64,000 bases of DNA from an uncultured Sphingomonadaceae bacterium (GTDB lineage: Bacteria; Pseudomonadota; Alphaproteobacteria; Sphingomonadales; Sphingomonadaceae): the NCBI GenBank assembly GCA_947489315.1, contig CANLCX010000001.1:499501-563500 (forward strand), read 5' to 3'. Of this stretch, positions 36,735 through 45,443 are shown one piece after another. The position numbers and the translations under genes were made by a program. The notes beneath the pieces are model-generated. The model was not told the DNA's origin. It worked only from the letters and a program-made list of their open reading frames with translations, and searched no databases. Each line of letters begins with the position of its first letter. The first letter of the stretch is position 1.

Positions 36735-37384
36735 ACAAGCTAGCTCTGTTTGATTGCGATGGCACGATGGTCGATAGCCAGGCCAATATCTGCGCGTCGA
36801 TGGATCAAGCCTTCATCGCGCACGGGTTGACCCCGCCCGATCATCACCAGACACGGCGGATTGTAGGTCTCAGCCTTCAGGAAGCCGTCCGCCAGCTGTT
36901 GCCTGATGAAGAAGACCCATTGGTTGCCGCCGTGACCCAATCTTACCGCGATGGATTTTTCGAAATGCGACAACAAGGCGTCGTGCACGAACCGCTTTAT
37001 GATGGTCTGCTGGGCCTGATTGACCGGCTCGAAAGCGACGGTTGGGTACTCGGTGTTGCGACTGGCAAGTCTGATCGCGGGCTCAATCATGTTCTCGAGC
37101 TTCACGGGCTGACCAATCGATTTGTGACATTGCAGACCGCCGATCGCCATCCGTCCAAGCCACATCCCGCGATGGTGGATCTTGCGATTTCCGAAGCTGG
37201 CGCTGCTACAGAAACGACAGCCATGATCGGTGATACCAGTTTTGATATGGAGATGGGTGTAAACGCTGGCGTGCGACCCATTGGCGTCGATTGGGGCTAT
37301 CATGACCGCGAAGAATTGCTCACTGCTGGTGCGCTTACCGTGGCTTTGACCATGGATGAACTATATGAGACCCTGAACCAATGA
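36731..37384 (+). CDS. HAD-IA family phosphatase (phosphoglycolate-phosphatase-like)
   Basis: A 217-residue haloacid-dehalogenase phosphatase. Motif I is LFDCDGTMVDS with Asp8 and Asp10, motif II is in GVATGKSDRGL, and motif III/IV in MIGDTSFDMEMGVNAG. A helical cap of about 65 residues follows motif I. The substrate is unknown; Gph-type activity is one option. The gene overlaps paiB and the next gene by 4 bases each. Confidence 0.88.
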   Translation: MNKLALFDCDGTMVDSQANICASMDQAFIAHGLTPPDHHQTRRIVGLSLQEAVRQLLPDEEDPLVAAVTQSYRDGFFEMRQQGVVHEPLYDGLLGLIDRLESDGWVLGVATGKSDRGLNHVLELHGLTNRFVTLQTADRHPSKPHPAMVDLAISEAGAATETTAMIGDTSFDMEMGVNAGVRPIGVDWGYHDREELLTAGALTVALTMDELYETLNQ

Positions 37385-37686
37385 CCCAACAGCCAGAAAA
37401 ATCCGAAGACCCGATTTATGTCGCAGATCCGGAAAAGGAAAAGCAGGCCAAATCACTGCATTTCATGGTTAGCATCATCCGTCTGCTCGGTATTGCGATT
37501 CTGATGCTCGGTATCGCCATATCGCTGGGCCGGTTGGCTAATATTCCAGCCGCTGTGGGTTATGTGCTGGTGATTATCGGCCTTGCGCAGACCTGGATCA
37601 TACCGATCAAAATGGTGCGATCTTTCGTTAAGCGACAGGTGGCGGAGGAAGCCGAGAAAGAAGCGGCAGATGAAAAGATTTTATAA
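37381..37686 (+). CDS. Small two-helix membrane protein
   Basis: A 101-residue protein with an acidic N-terminus, two membrane helices (roughly residues 28-47 and 53-75) and a charged C-terminus. It overlaps the start of the ATP12 gene by 17 bases and the HAD gene by 4. No family is recognised, but the position before ATP12 is often conserved in sphingomonads. Confidence 0.75.
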   Translation: MTQQPEKSEDPIYVADPEKEKQAKSLHFMVSIIRLLGIAILMLGIAISLGRLANIPAAVGYVLVIIGLAQTWIIPIKMVRSFVKRQVAEEAEKEAADEKIL

Positions 37687-38368
37687 GCAAGCCGCTTGCG
37701 TAAAGGTCAACAAGAGTTTCGCGATAGAGTTGGACGGTAGGCCGGTTAAAACACCCGCCCGCAATCCGTTTCATTTGCCCACTTCACAGCTTGCCGAAGC
37801 TGTTGCCGAGGAATGGGCGGCGCAAGGCGAAGATATTGATCCTGCCACCATGCCACTAACCGCTCTGGCCCAAGGCGCGCTGGACCAAGTGGCGCATGAA
37901 CGGGACCGGATTATCAACCGCATCGCCGCTTTTGCCGACAGCGACATGCTCTATTATCGCGGAGGCGACAGCCAGCAAGCTCTGGCTGATCATCAGGCGG
38001 AAAAATGGGACCCGCTTTTGGATTGGGCGCGCCAGCGCTATGATGTCAGCTTCACTTTGACCCATGGAATCATACACAAATCGCAATCTGAGCAAACAAT
38101 CGCGCGCCTCAGCGACGCAGTGAAATCGCAGGATGATTTTACCGTCGCTGCCATGCTCTCGCTGGTCGGGCTTGCCGGATCGCTGGCCGCTGTCCTAGCG
38201 CTGGTCGAGGAGGTCTATGATGCGGAAACCCTCTGGCCTCTCATGAATCTCGAAGAGCTGTGGCAAGAAGAACAATGGGGCCGAGATGATTTGGCGGTCG
38301 AAACCCGGGCGATAAAACAGGTTGAATTTTTCGCCGCCGTGCAATTTCTTGTCCTTTCACGCACTTAG
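37670..38368 (+). CDS. ATP12 family F1-ATPase assembly chaperone
   Basis: A 232-residue chaperone that helps the F1 alpha subunit fold in mitochondria; alphaproteobacteria carry the ancestor. The order is KRFYKQAACV, FAIELDGRPVKTPARNPFHLPT, AVAEEWAAQGEDIDPATMPLTALA, and DMLYYRGGDSQQALADHQAEKWDPLLDW, all family signatures. I chose ATG 37670 and not the longer frame starting within the previous gene. It ends the long plus-strand run from mrp. Confidence 0.9.
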   Translation: MKRFYKQAACVKVNKSFAIELDGRPVKTPARNPFHLPTSQLAEAVAEEWAAQGEDIDPATMPLTALAQGALDQVAHERDRIINRIAAFADSDMLYYRGGDSQQALADHQAEKWDPLLDWARQRYDVSFTLTHGIIHKSQSEQTIARLSDAVKSQDDFTVAAMLSLVGLAGSLAAVLALVEEVYDAETLWPLMNLEELWQEEQWGRDDLAVETRAIKQVEFFAAVQFLVLSRT

Positions 38369-38424
38369 CTTTTCCCTTTTGGCACATTTTCCGGTACAGG
38401 CCTTTAACTGTAAACGGAGACTTC

Positions 38425-39882
38425 ATGACAACCACTTCCCCACGCCAGTCCTTGGCGCTATGCGATAGCCCGGCAGAGGCCGTCGCTCTTCTCGAAAAAC
38501 TCTACAAAGAACAAATTGATCTGATCACTGAACGTTTTGCCCGTTATGCAAAGGGCGATTTGGCCGTTGGTGACCGCGAGCAAGGCGTCTATCCGATGAT
38601 TTCGGTAGAAATTCCTGCCGCTCAGGCCACCGAGACCAGCAATCTGGCATCGGGTCGGATTTCGGATATCAACTGCTACAGCACCACGATCAGCCAACCC
38701 ACGCTCTATCGTCGTTATTTGCTCGATCAGCTGGAACGGATCAACCGCATCTTCACCGCGAAAATCCATGTCGGCCTGTCCGACACCCCCATTCCGCTCG
38801 CCTTTGCGATTGAAAATGCCGCTGGCGGTTTGGACCGGGAGCGCAAGGACGCGCTGCCCAATCATTTCCACACACCCAATTTGGTCAAGACCAATGACGA
38901 GATTGTCGATGGCGGTCAAATTTTTCAGGATGATGTCGACAGTGCGCTGTCGTTATTCACTGCCGAACGAGTCGATTATTCGCTGCACCGTATCCGCCAC
39001 TATTGTGCGACCGATCCCGAATATTTCCAACCCTTCATCCTGTTCACAAATTATCAGCGCTATGTTGACGAATTTATTGAATTTGGTCTGGAAGAAGTCA
39101 AATCCGGAAAGGCAGAAATGCTGGTTGAACCGGGCAATCGGGTCACTGGCGCAGATGGAAATCCATCATGCCCGCCCATCGCCAAACCACCGCAAATGCC
39201 AGCCTATCATCTCGTCCGCAAAGATGGCAGCCCCGGTGTTACGCTGGTCAATATGGGTGTCGGCCCGTCCAATGCGAAAACGATCACCGATCATCTCGCC
39301 GTCTTGCGTCCACATGTCTGGTTGATGATCGGTCACTGTGGCGCGCTGCGCCGGACGCAGCGACTGGGCGACTATGTTCTCGCCCATGCTTATTTGCGTG
39401 ACGACAATGTGCTGGACGATGTTCTGCCGCCGAGCATCCCGCTACCGACCATTGCTGAAGTGCAATTGGCGCTGACCAAAGCGGTGCAGGAAGAAACCGG
39501 CATTGACCAGTCTCAGCTCAAACAGCATCTGCGTACCGGAACAGTGGTCACCACTGGCGACCGCAATTGGGAGCTGCGCTTTGAGCAAATTGCCAAGCGC
39601 CTGAACCAATCTCGTGCCATCGCTATCGATATGGAATCAGCGACGGTGGCGGCCAATGGCTATCGTTACCGGGTGCCTTATGGGACCCTGCTCTGTGCTT
39701 CGGACAAACCGCTTCACGGCGAGATTAAGCTGCCAGGCATGGCAGATGCCTTTTATCAGGAACGGGTCGGGCAACATCTTGCTATCGGCTTGCGAACGAT
39801 TGATTTGCTGGCGAAAGAAGCGGATGCCGGTACGTTGCATTCCCGTAAACTACGCAGCTTTGGGGAACCCTTGTTTCGGTAG
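38425..39882 (+). CDS. amn: AMP nucleosidase
   Basis: Hydrolyses AMP to adenine and ribose 5-phosphate, a purine-salvage and energy-balance enzyme. The 485-residue protein has the long N-terminal domain and the phosphorylase-type C-domain: VTLVNMGVGPSNAKTITDHLAVL, MIGHCGALRRTQRLGDYV, and DMESATVAANGYRYRVPYG. Length and order match proteobacterial Amn. It is monocistronic, 120 bases before ompW. Confidence 0.94.
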   Translation: MTTTSPRQSLALCDSPAEAVALLEKLYKEQIDLITERFARYAKGDLAVGDREQGVYPMISVEIPAAQATETSNLASGRISDINCYSTTISQPTLYRRYLLDQLERINRIFTAKIHVGLSDTPIPLAFAIENAAGGLDRERKDALPNHFHTPNLVKTNDEIVDGGQIFQDDVDSALSLFTAERVDYSLHRIRHYCATDPEYFQPFILFTNYQRYVDEFIEFGLEEVKSGKAEMLVEPGNRVTGADGNPSCPPIAKPPQMPAYHLVRKDGSPGVTLVNMGVGPSNAKTITDHLAVLRPHVWLMIGHCGALRRTQRLGDYVLAHAYLRDDNVLDDVLPPSIPLPTIAEVQLALTKAVQEETGIDQSQLKQHLRTGTVVTTGDRNWELRFEQIAKRLNQSRAIAIDMESATVAANGYRYRVPYGTLLCASDKPLHGEIKLPGMADAFYQERVGQHLAIGLRTIDLLAKEADAGTLHSRKLRSFGEPLFR

Positions 39883-39906
39883 TCACCATGTAAAAATTCG
39901 ACTCCA

Positions 39907-39942
39907 TTGACCCAGATCAACGCCATCGTTGCGCTGGATCAA
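39907..39942. promoter_or_regulatory. Two FNR/FixK-like boxes upstream of ompW
   Basis: The first, TTGACCCAGATCAA (39907-39920), matches 9 of 10 defined bases of TTGAT-N4-ATCAA. The second, TTGCGCTGGATCAA (39929-39942), keeps a full ATCAA half-site and three of five bases of the other. They lie about 60-95 bases before the ompW start, a reasonable distance for CRP/FNR-type control. Confidence 0.65.
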
Positions 39943-40002
39943 TGCAGCTCTTGCTTACGCTCCCTAACCACCATTGGGGACTAAGTAAGAAGGATTTTTC
40001 CA

Positions 40003-40671
40003 ATGTGTAAAACAGCGAAATTACTCGGCGCCGCAGTGGTGTTAGGCATGGCGATCACCTCTGTTCCGGCCTTTGCCGAGAAGGGTGACATATTGCTGCG
40101 CGCCCGGGTCATCAATGTGATGCCGAGCGAGGAAAGCAGCTCGATCTTGCCCGCCTTTCCCGGCGAACAGGTTAGCGTCGATAACAGCCCCGCGCCGGAA
40201 TTCGATATCACCTATATGGCGACCGATAATATCGGTTTTGAGTTGATTGCGGCGACCACCAAACATAGCGCCAGCGGCGTGACTGGAACGACCGGCAGTA
40301 TTGGCAAGCTTGCGAAAACATGGGTGCTTCCGCCAACCCTGACCGCGCAATATCATTTCGCGCCTGATGCGGCGATCCGTCCCTATATCGGTGCCGGTAT
40401 CAACTACACGATTTTCTACAATGAAAAGCCGACGAGAGATTTGGAGGCGGCGGTTGGCGATACCAAAGTGAACCTGAAAGACAGCTTTGGTTGGGCGTTG
40501 CAGGCCGGGATGGATATTCCGCTGAATGATCGAATTTCCCTGAACTTCGATGTCAAATATCTCGATATTGATACCACGGCGACCTTGCGCACGACCGATG
40601 CGGGAACGCAGCGTGTGAAGATCAATCTCGACCCGATCGTGGTCGGCGTCGGCCTTGGCATTAAGCTATAG
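40003..40671 (+). CDS. ompW: OmpW family outer membrane protein
   Basis: An eight-strand outer-membrane barrel of 222 residues that may pass small hydrophobic compounds. A signal peptide (AAVVLGMAITSVPAFA) is followed by GDILLRARVINVMP, the OmpW opening; PTLTAQYHFAPDAAIRPYIGAGINYTIFY and the terminal VVGVGLGIKL complete it. An AGAAGGA ribosome site precedes the ATG. In E. coli ompW is controlled by FNR, which fits the boxes upstream here. Confidence 0.92.
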   Translation: MCKTAKLLGAAVVLGMAITSVPAFAEKGDILLRARVINVMPSEESSSILPAFPGEQVSVDNSPAPEFDITYMATDNIGFELIAATTKHSASGVTGTTGSIGKLAKTWVLPPTLTAQYHFAPDAAIRPYIGAGINYTIFYNEKPTRDLEAAVGDTKVNLKDSFGWALQAGMDIPLNDRISLNFDVKYLDIDTTATLRTTDAGTQRVKINLDPIVVGVGLGIKL

Positions 40672-40708
40672 CGATGAACTAGCGCTGTGGCTTTTGGGAG
40701 GGAGAGTG

Positions 40709-40771
40709 ATCACGCGAAGACGCAAAGCCGCCGAGGAGGGACAACTTGGCCGCATGGTGTCTTTGCGTGAT
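40709..40771. repeat. Short inverted repeat downstream of ompW
   Basis: ATCACGCGAAGACGCAAAG (40709-40727) is echoed inverted by CTTTGCGTGAT (40761-40771), with an 8-base offset inside the left copy. T-rich sequence follows. It resembles dispersed GAAGACGC-type repeats of this group and could also act as the ompW terminator. Confidence 0.5.
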
Positions 40772-40824
40772 TATTTTTGATTTAGTCTCAGCATGGCGGC
40801 AGGCTTTGACAGTCTCGCCCGAAA

Positions 40825-41820
40825 TTAACCGCCAACGCCCAGTGCCATCCCGGCTTCTCTAATCCGTTTCGCCTCCGCGCCATCATTCTTGAACGCGGCG
40901 AGACCATCCGCCATTGCCTTTTTGGCCTTTGCGGTTTGGCCTAATTGCTGGCGGCTGCGCATCAGCATGATCCAGCCATTGGCGTCATTGGGGTTGGACT
41001 GCAGCCGCTTGTCGAGCCCCTCGACCATGTTGGCGATCATCGCTTCCTGTTGGCCAGCGGGCAGGGCAGCGGCCTCCTGCATTTGCTCGCGGCTGGGACC
41101 GGGGATCGCTGCGGTTGCAACTTGCGGGCCATCTGTCGAGATGCCGCCAGTCGGTGCCGCTGGGGCGATCTTGGCGAGTCTTGCAGCGACGTCGATATTC
41201 TCTTTTTCAGCCACTTGTCCGATGACACGGCGAATATCGGCGGCATAGGGCGCATCGGCGGGTGTGTCTTCAAGCAGCGCAAACCAGTCGTTAATCGCGC
41301 CCTGATGATCGCCGGAAATATCTTTCTGTACCGCTAGGAAATAGCGCGCGCGCGGATCTGTCTTGTCGAGGGCGAGGGCTTTTTTGAATGCGTCGGCGGC
41401 GTCGGCAGGGACTTGTTGGCCGTCACTCGACATAACCAGCGCCTCACCCAGCATCGACCAATATTCAGGGTTTTTGGGATCGAGCGTCGTCGCACGTTTC
41501 ATCGCTGTGGCGGATTCGGCAAATTTCTGGGTCTCAAAATAGCTCCAGCCCAGCATCCGCCAGCTTTCGGCATCCTTAGGATCATTCTGAAGCTTTCTTT
41601 CCAGTCCGGCGATGACTTCATCGACACTGGGCGCTTGTTCGGATTCACCAGCGGCCGTTGTCGCTATGGTTTCCGTGTCCGATCCGTTCACATCCATGCT
41701 GCGATAGACTTGCACACCGACCGCGCCCACGGCCAGAATAGCTGCCGATATCAAGGCGATACGGCTAATATTCCCACCTGATTTTTTGGTCGGTTGTACT
41801 GGTTTTTCTGCTTCGCTCAT
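40825..41820 (-). CDS. TPR protein resembling CcmI/NrfG (cytochrome c assembly)
   Basis: A 331-residue protein with one N-terminal membrane helix (ISRIALISAAILAVGAVGVQVYR) and TPR repeats in the periplasm: DAESWRMLGWSYFETQKFAESATAMKRATTLDPKNPEYWSMLGEALVM is the C-terminal CcmI/NrfG type, and a second TPR group with NDANGWIMLMRSRQQLGQ lies at the end. In cytochrome c maturation such proteins hold apocytochrome c for haem attachment. It is divergent from the multihaem cytochrome operon 276 bases away, which strengthens the link, but no other ccm gene is in the window. Confidence 0.8.
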   Translation of the reverse strand: MSEAEKPVQPTKKSGGNISRIALISAAILAVGAVGVQVYRSMDVNGSDTETIATTAAGESEQAPSVDEVIAGLERKLQNDPKDAESWRMLGWSYFETQKFAESATAMKRATTLDPKNPEYWSMLGEALVMSSDGQQVPADAADAFKKALALDKTDPRARYFLAVQKDISGDHQGAINDWFALLEDTPADAPYAADIRRVIGQVAEKENIDVAARLAKIAPAAPTGGISTDGPQVATAAIPGPSREQMQEAAALPAGQQEAMIANMVEGLDKRLQSNPNDANGWIMLMRSRQQLGQTAKAKKAMADGLAAFKNDGAEAKRIREAGMALGVGG

Positions 41821-42096
41821 GTCTAAAAATCATTCCTCAACTAGTGCGACCCGGCTGATCGTTGTGCATTGTCGTAAACCGGGGCGCTTTGACAAGTATT
41901 TTGTTGTTCAATGTCGATAGCCTAAGCGGTAGCCTAAACTGTGATATTTTCCACTGGCTTATCAAAAGCTTTTTGGTAAGATGCTGGTAAGTGAAGTCTT
42001 TTGGGGTCGCGCTTAAGCCAAAAAAATGCTGCATTGGTCTGTGAAAACGCATGAGGGAGCGTTGGGCTGATATAGTAAAAGGGGGAAGAATAGCGC

Positions 42097-44547
42097 GTGG
42101 CTGATAAATTTCGAGTAGTGATCGTTGGATCTGGTCCGGCAGGCATGAGTGCCGCTGGCCGTGCTGCGCAATTAAAATTGAAACATGTGCTGCTCGAAAA
42201 GACCGATCATCTTTCCGATACGATCTATAAATATCAAAAGGGCAAGCATGTCATGGCGACACCCAGCCAGCTGGTGCTGCGCTCGGATATGGACTTTGAT
42301 GCGGGTAAGCGCGAGGCAATCCTTGGTACCTGGGACAAGCAAACCGAGGTTTGTGGTGTCAACGTACAGTATAATGCGGAACCGGTGAAGATCGAAGGCG
42401 AAGAAGGAAACTTCACCATCACCTTGAAAAATGGCGATACGGTTCTCGCAGAAACCATCGTCATGGCGATTGGAACGCAGGGCAACCCTAACCTGATGCG
42501 CTGTCCCGGTGGTGATAACAAGCTGGTGCAATATCAGCTCGATGATCCCGGCGAATATTATGACGAGCATATCACGGTAATCGGTTCCGGTGATGCCGGG
42601 ATTGAAAATGCGCTCGGTCTGGCGGCGGATGCGGCGCAGAATAATATCGTGACCATCCTCAATCGTTCGGCGGAATTTGCCCGGGCGAAGAAAGCCAATG
42701 TGAAGCTGCTGATGGAAGCAGGTGAGCAGGGCAAGGTGATGATCCGCAACGAGACCACGCCAGCGGAAGTCAAAGATGGCGAGTTGATCCTCGAAACCCG
42801 TGACGGTCAGGAAACAATCCCCTGCAACCGGATTATTGCGCGCATGGGCTCAGCCCCGCCGCGCAAATTTGTCGAGCAATGCGGGATTGAATTTACCAGC
42901 GAAGACCGCGAAGCCTATCCCAAGCTGACACCGGCTTTTGAAAGTACCAAGAAGGGCATTTACGTTATCGGCGCGCTGGCTGGCTATCCGCTGATTAAGC
43001 ACTGCATGAACCAGGGTTATGATGTCATTGAATTTATCAACGGCAACAAAGAGCTGAAACCCGCCGACGAACCAATCCTTGAGAAGAAATTTGCAGGCCT
43101 TCCCGGCGGCAAATCGGTCGATGAATGGCTCGAATTTTTCCGCGAGAAGGTTACAATCCTCAACGATCTCTCTCCCTTGCAGATGCGCGAATTCATGTTG
43201 GACAGCGAAGCGCGTGCCTATCGCAGCGGTGAAGTGATTTTTGAACGCAATGATTCTGGGTCGTCTTTGTTCACCATTGCCAAGGGCTCAGTGTTGGTTG
43301 AAGTGGACCCCAATGACAGTTCGAAAGTCATCCCGATTGAGGAAGGCTCTATTTTCGGCGAAGTTGGCCTGATCTCCGGCCGCCGTCGCGGCGCGACCAT
43401 CAGGTCGGCCGAAGACGTGATCGTGATAGAAGTGTCGCGCACGGCTGCACTGAAATTGCAGGCCTCTGTTCCTGCGGCCAAGCGCGCGATTACGCGCATC
43501 TCGACCGAGCGGCAATTACTACAAATGTTCGGCTCTGGCCTGACCAAGGAAGATATCGCCGAAGCAGTCGAAACCAGCGAGATCGTCAATGTCCGCGCGG
43601 GTGAAACGATCATAAACGAGGGCGATGATGGCAACGACATTTATGTGATCCGCGTCGGGTCTATGGTGGTTGAGAAGGAAATTGGCGGCAAGCCGGTATT
43701 CCTGTCCTACCTGCCAGCAGGTTCCTATGTCGGCGAAATGACCCTGATTGCTGGCGGTATGCGCACGGCAACGGTGAAGGCTGCGATCAAATCTGAAGTT
43801 ATCAAGATTCAGGGCGATGCGTTTAAGAAAGTGCTCGACGCCCATCCCGACCTGCTCCGCCGGGCCAAGAAAGACATGGCCGCTCGGCAGGATGTCAACG
43901 CCTTTATCGAAGCCAAGAAAGACAGTTTTTCCGGTGTTGTCGATTATTATTCCGGTGTCGCCAATTTCCTTGTCGATAATGGCATTGGTGAAGCGACCGA
44001 TGTGCTTCTCATCGACGAAAATCTCTGCGTCGGCTGTGACAATTGCGAGAAAGCCTGTGCCGACAGCCATGAAGGATTGTCCCGTCTCGACCGTGAGGCC
44101 GGACGGACCTATGCACATCTTCACGTTCCAACTAGCTGCCGTCACTGCGAGCATCCGCATTGCATGTCCGATTGCCCGCCCGATGCGATCCATCGTGGCC
44201 CCGATGGTGAAGTGTTTATCGATGACACCTGTATCGGCTGCGGTAATTGCCAGCGCTATTGCCCCTACGGTGTGATACGCATGGACAAGGTGCCGCCGAA
44301 GAAGCCTGGTATCCTCAATTGGTTGCTCTTCGGCTTTGGTCCCGGTCCTGGCGAAGCTGATAAAAAATGGGTGTCCGACAATAGCGATCCAGCGGTCGAG
44401 AAGCCGAAAAAGGCGATCAAATGCGATATGTGCGCGGGCATCAATGGTGGTCCCGCTTGTGTTCGCGCTTGTCCCACTGGAGCCGCGATCCGCGTTGCAC
44501 CAGAGGAATTCCTTACCGTTGCGAAGCTTGAGCAGGAGGACGCATAA
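42097..44547 (+). CDS. Flavoprotein/double cyclic-nucleotide-binding/multi-[4Fe-4S] ferredoxin fusion
   Basis: An 816-residue cytoplasmic fusion. Residues 1-340 are an FAD/NAD(P)-binding reductase-like domain with GSGPAG at 11-16 and a second nucleotide fold GSGDAG; there is no CxxC thioredoxin-reductase disulfide. Residues about 349-470 and 475-600 are two cyclic-nucleotide-binding domains, each keeping its phosphate cassette (FGEVGLISGRRRGAT and VGEMTLIAGGMRTAT). Residues 640-800 are a NrfC/DmsB-like ferredoxin with four cysteine sets (CVGCDNCEKAC, CRHCEHPHCMSDC, CIGCGNCQRYC, CDMC...CVRAC), enough for four [4Fe-4S] clusters. GTG 42097 has GGGGGAAG ahead. It heads the operon and would pass electrons to the membrane partner. 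Confidence 0.92.
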   Translation: MADKFRVVIVGSGPAGMSAAGRAAQLKLKHVLLEKTDHLSDTIYKYQKGKHVMATPSQLVLRSDMDFDAGKREAILGTWDKQTEVCGVNVQYNAEPVKIEGEEGNFTITLKNGDTVLAETIVMAIGTQGNPNLMRCPGGDNKLVQYQLDDPGEYYDEHITVIGSGDAGIENALGLAADAAQNNIVTILNRSAEFARAKKANVKLLMEAGEQGKVMIRNETTPAEVKDGELILETRDGQETIPCNRIIARMGSAPPRKFVEQCGIEFTSEDREAYPKLTPAFESTKKGIYVIGALAGYPLIKHCMNQGYDVIEFINGNKELKPADEPILEKKFAGLPGGKSVDEWLEFFREKVTILNDLSPLQMREFMLDSEARAYRSGEVIFERNDSGSSLFTIAKGSVLVEVDPNDSSKVIPIEEGSIFGEVGLISGRRRGATIRSAEDVIVIEVSRTAALKLQASVPAAKRAITRISTERQLLQMFGSGLTKEDIAEAVETSEIVNVRAGETIINEGDDGNDIYVIRVGSMVVEKEIGGKPVFLSYLPAGSYVGEMTLIAGGMRTATVKAAIKSEVIKIQGDAFKKVLDAHPDLLRRAKKDMAARQDVNAFIEAKKDSFSGVVDYYSGVANFLVDNGIGEATDVLLIDENLCVGCDNCEKACADSHEGLSRLDREAGRTYAHLHVPTSCRHCEHPHCMSDCPPDAIHRGPDGEVFIDDTCIGCGNCQRYCPYGVIRMDKVPPKKPGILNWLLFGFGPGPGEADKKWVSDNSDPAVEKPKKAIKCDMCAGINGGPACVRACPTGAAIRVAPEEFLTVAKLEQEDA

Positions 44548-45428
44548 TGGCTTCTGTTCCTGTCCCCGGCGGCGGCTCGAAAAAGAAAGTTGCTATGCAT
44601 GACGGCTTTCTGAAGCATGCCGGTTATCGCTGGCTGAAAATCGCGTCTTTTATTATGCTTATCTGCATCGTCAGCTATCTCTTCATCGACGTGTCGCCGC
44701 GCCATAATGGCGGTAGCTGGTATGGTTATTTGCTGGGCACTATTGGCGCAGGGTTGATCCTGTGGCTCACGATGCTCGGGGTCCGCAAACGGGCGATGAC
44801 ATCGGGGCAATGGTCGCTCAAAGCTTGGACATCAGCGCATATCTATCTCGGCCTTAGTCTCATTGTCATCGGCACATTGCATACTGGGTTCCAATTTGGT
44901 TGGAACATCCACACTGCTGCTTATGCGTTTATGATGATCGTGATCATCTCTGGAATAGTCGGGATCTATTTCTACGTGACCATCCCGCAGGCGCTTTCCA
45001 ATAACCGCGATGAGATGACCGAAACGCAGATGCTCGAAAGTCTTCGTTCGCTCGACCGGCAATTGCATGAAGCGGCGCAGCCCCTTTCAGCGGAACATGC
45101 CGCTTTGGTGTTGCAATCGCTGGAACAGGATCCTTTCGGCGGCGGCTTCCTCAAACGGGTGTCCGGAAAATATCCCAATTGCGCTACCCGCGCTGCGCAG
45201 GCTGATTTGCGCCGAGAACGCGCTTATCAGCCTCGCATGGGCGGTGACGATCCGCTCGATAAGGTCGATGCATTGCTGCAGAAAAAGGAGGCGACACTCG
45301 GCCGGGTGCGCCGCCATCTCAAATTGAAAGCCCTTTTGCAGGTCTGGCTGTTCATTCATGTACCCATGACTTTTGCTCTGATCGCGTCGCTGTCGGCGCA
45401 TATCATCAGCGTTTTCTTTTACTGGTAG
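44547..45428 (+). CDS. Histidine-rich integral membrane protein, possible b-type haem subunit
   Basis: A 293-residue protein with about five membrane helices: 31-49, 59-78, a third around SAHIYLGLSLIVIGTLH, a fourth TAAYAFMMIVIISGIVGIYFYV, and a C-terminal one (LLQVWLFIHVPMTFALIASLSAHIISVFFYW). His residues recur within or at the ends of helices (SAHIYL, TLHTGF, NIHTAAY, FIHVPM, SAHIIS), the pattern of membrane cytochromes b. A soluble 110-residue loop lies between helices 4 and 5. I do not recognise a named family. The start overlaps the previous stop by one base (TAATG). Confidence 0.82.
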   Translation: MASVPVPGGGSKKKVAMHDGFLKHAGYRWLKIASFIMLICIVSYLFIDVSPRHNGGSWYGYLLGTIGAGLILWLTMLGVRKRAMTSGQWSLKAWTSAHIYLGLSLIVIGTLHTGFQFGWNIHTAAYAFMMIVIISGIVGIYFYVTIPQALSNNRDEMTETQMLESLRSLDRQLHEAAQPLSAEHAALVLQSLEQDPFGGGFLKRVSGKYPNCATRAAQADLRRERAYQPRMGGDDPLDKVDALLQKKEATLGRVRRHLKLKALLQVWLFIHVPMTFALIASLSAHIISVFFYW

Positions 45429-45443
45429 GCGGGAGATAGTATC

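Noticed and set aside
42097-43140. Thioredoxin reductase activity of the flavin domain
   Set aside because: The fold is similar but the CxxC disulfide is absent, so it is named only as a reductase-like flavin domain.
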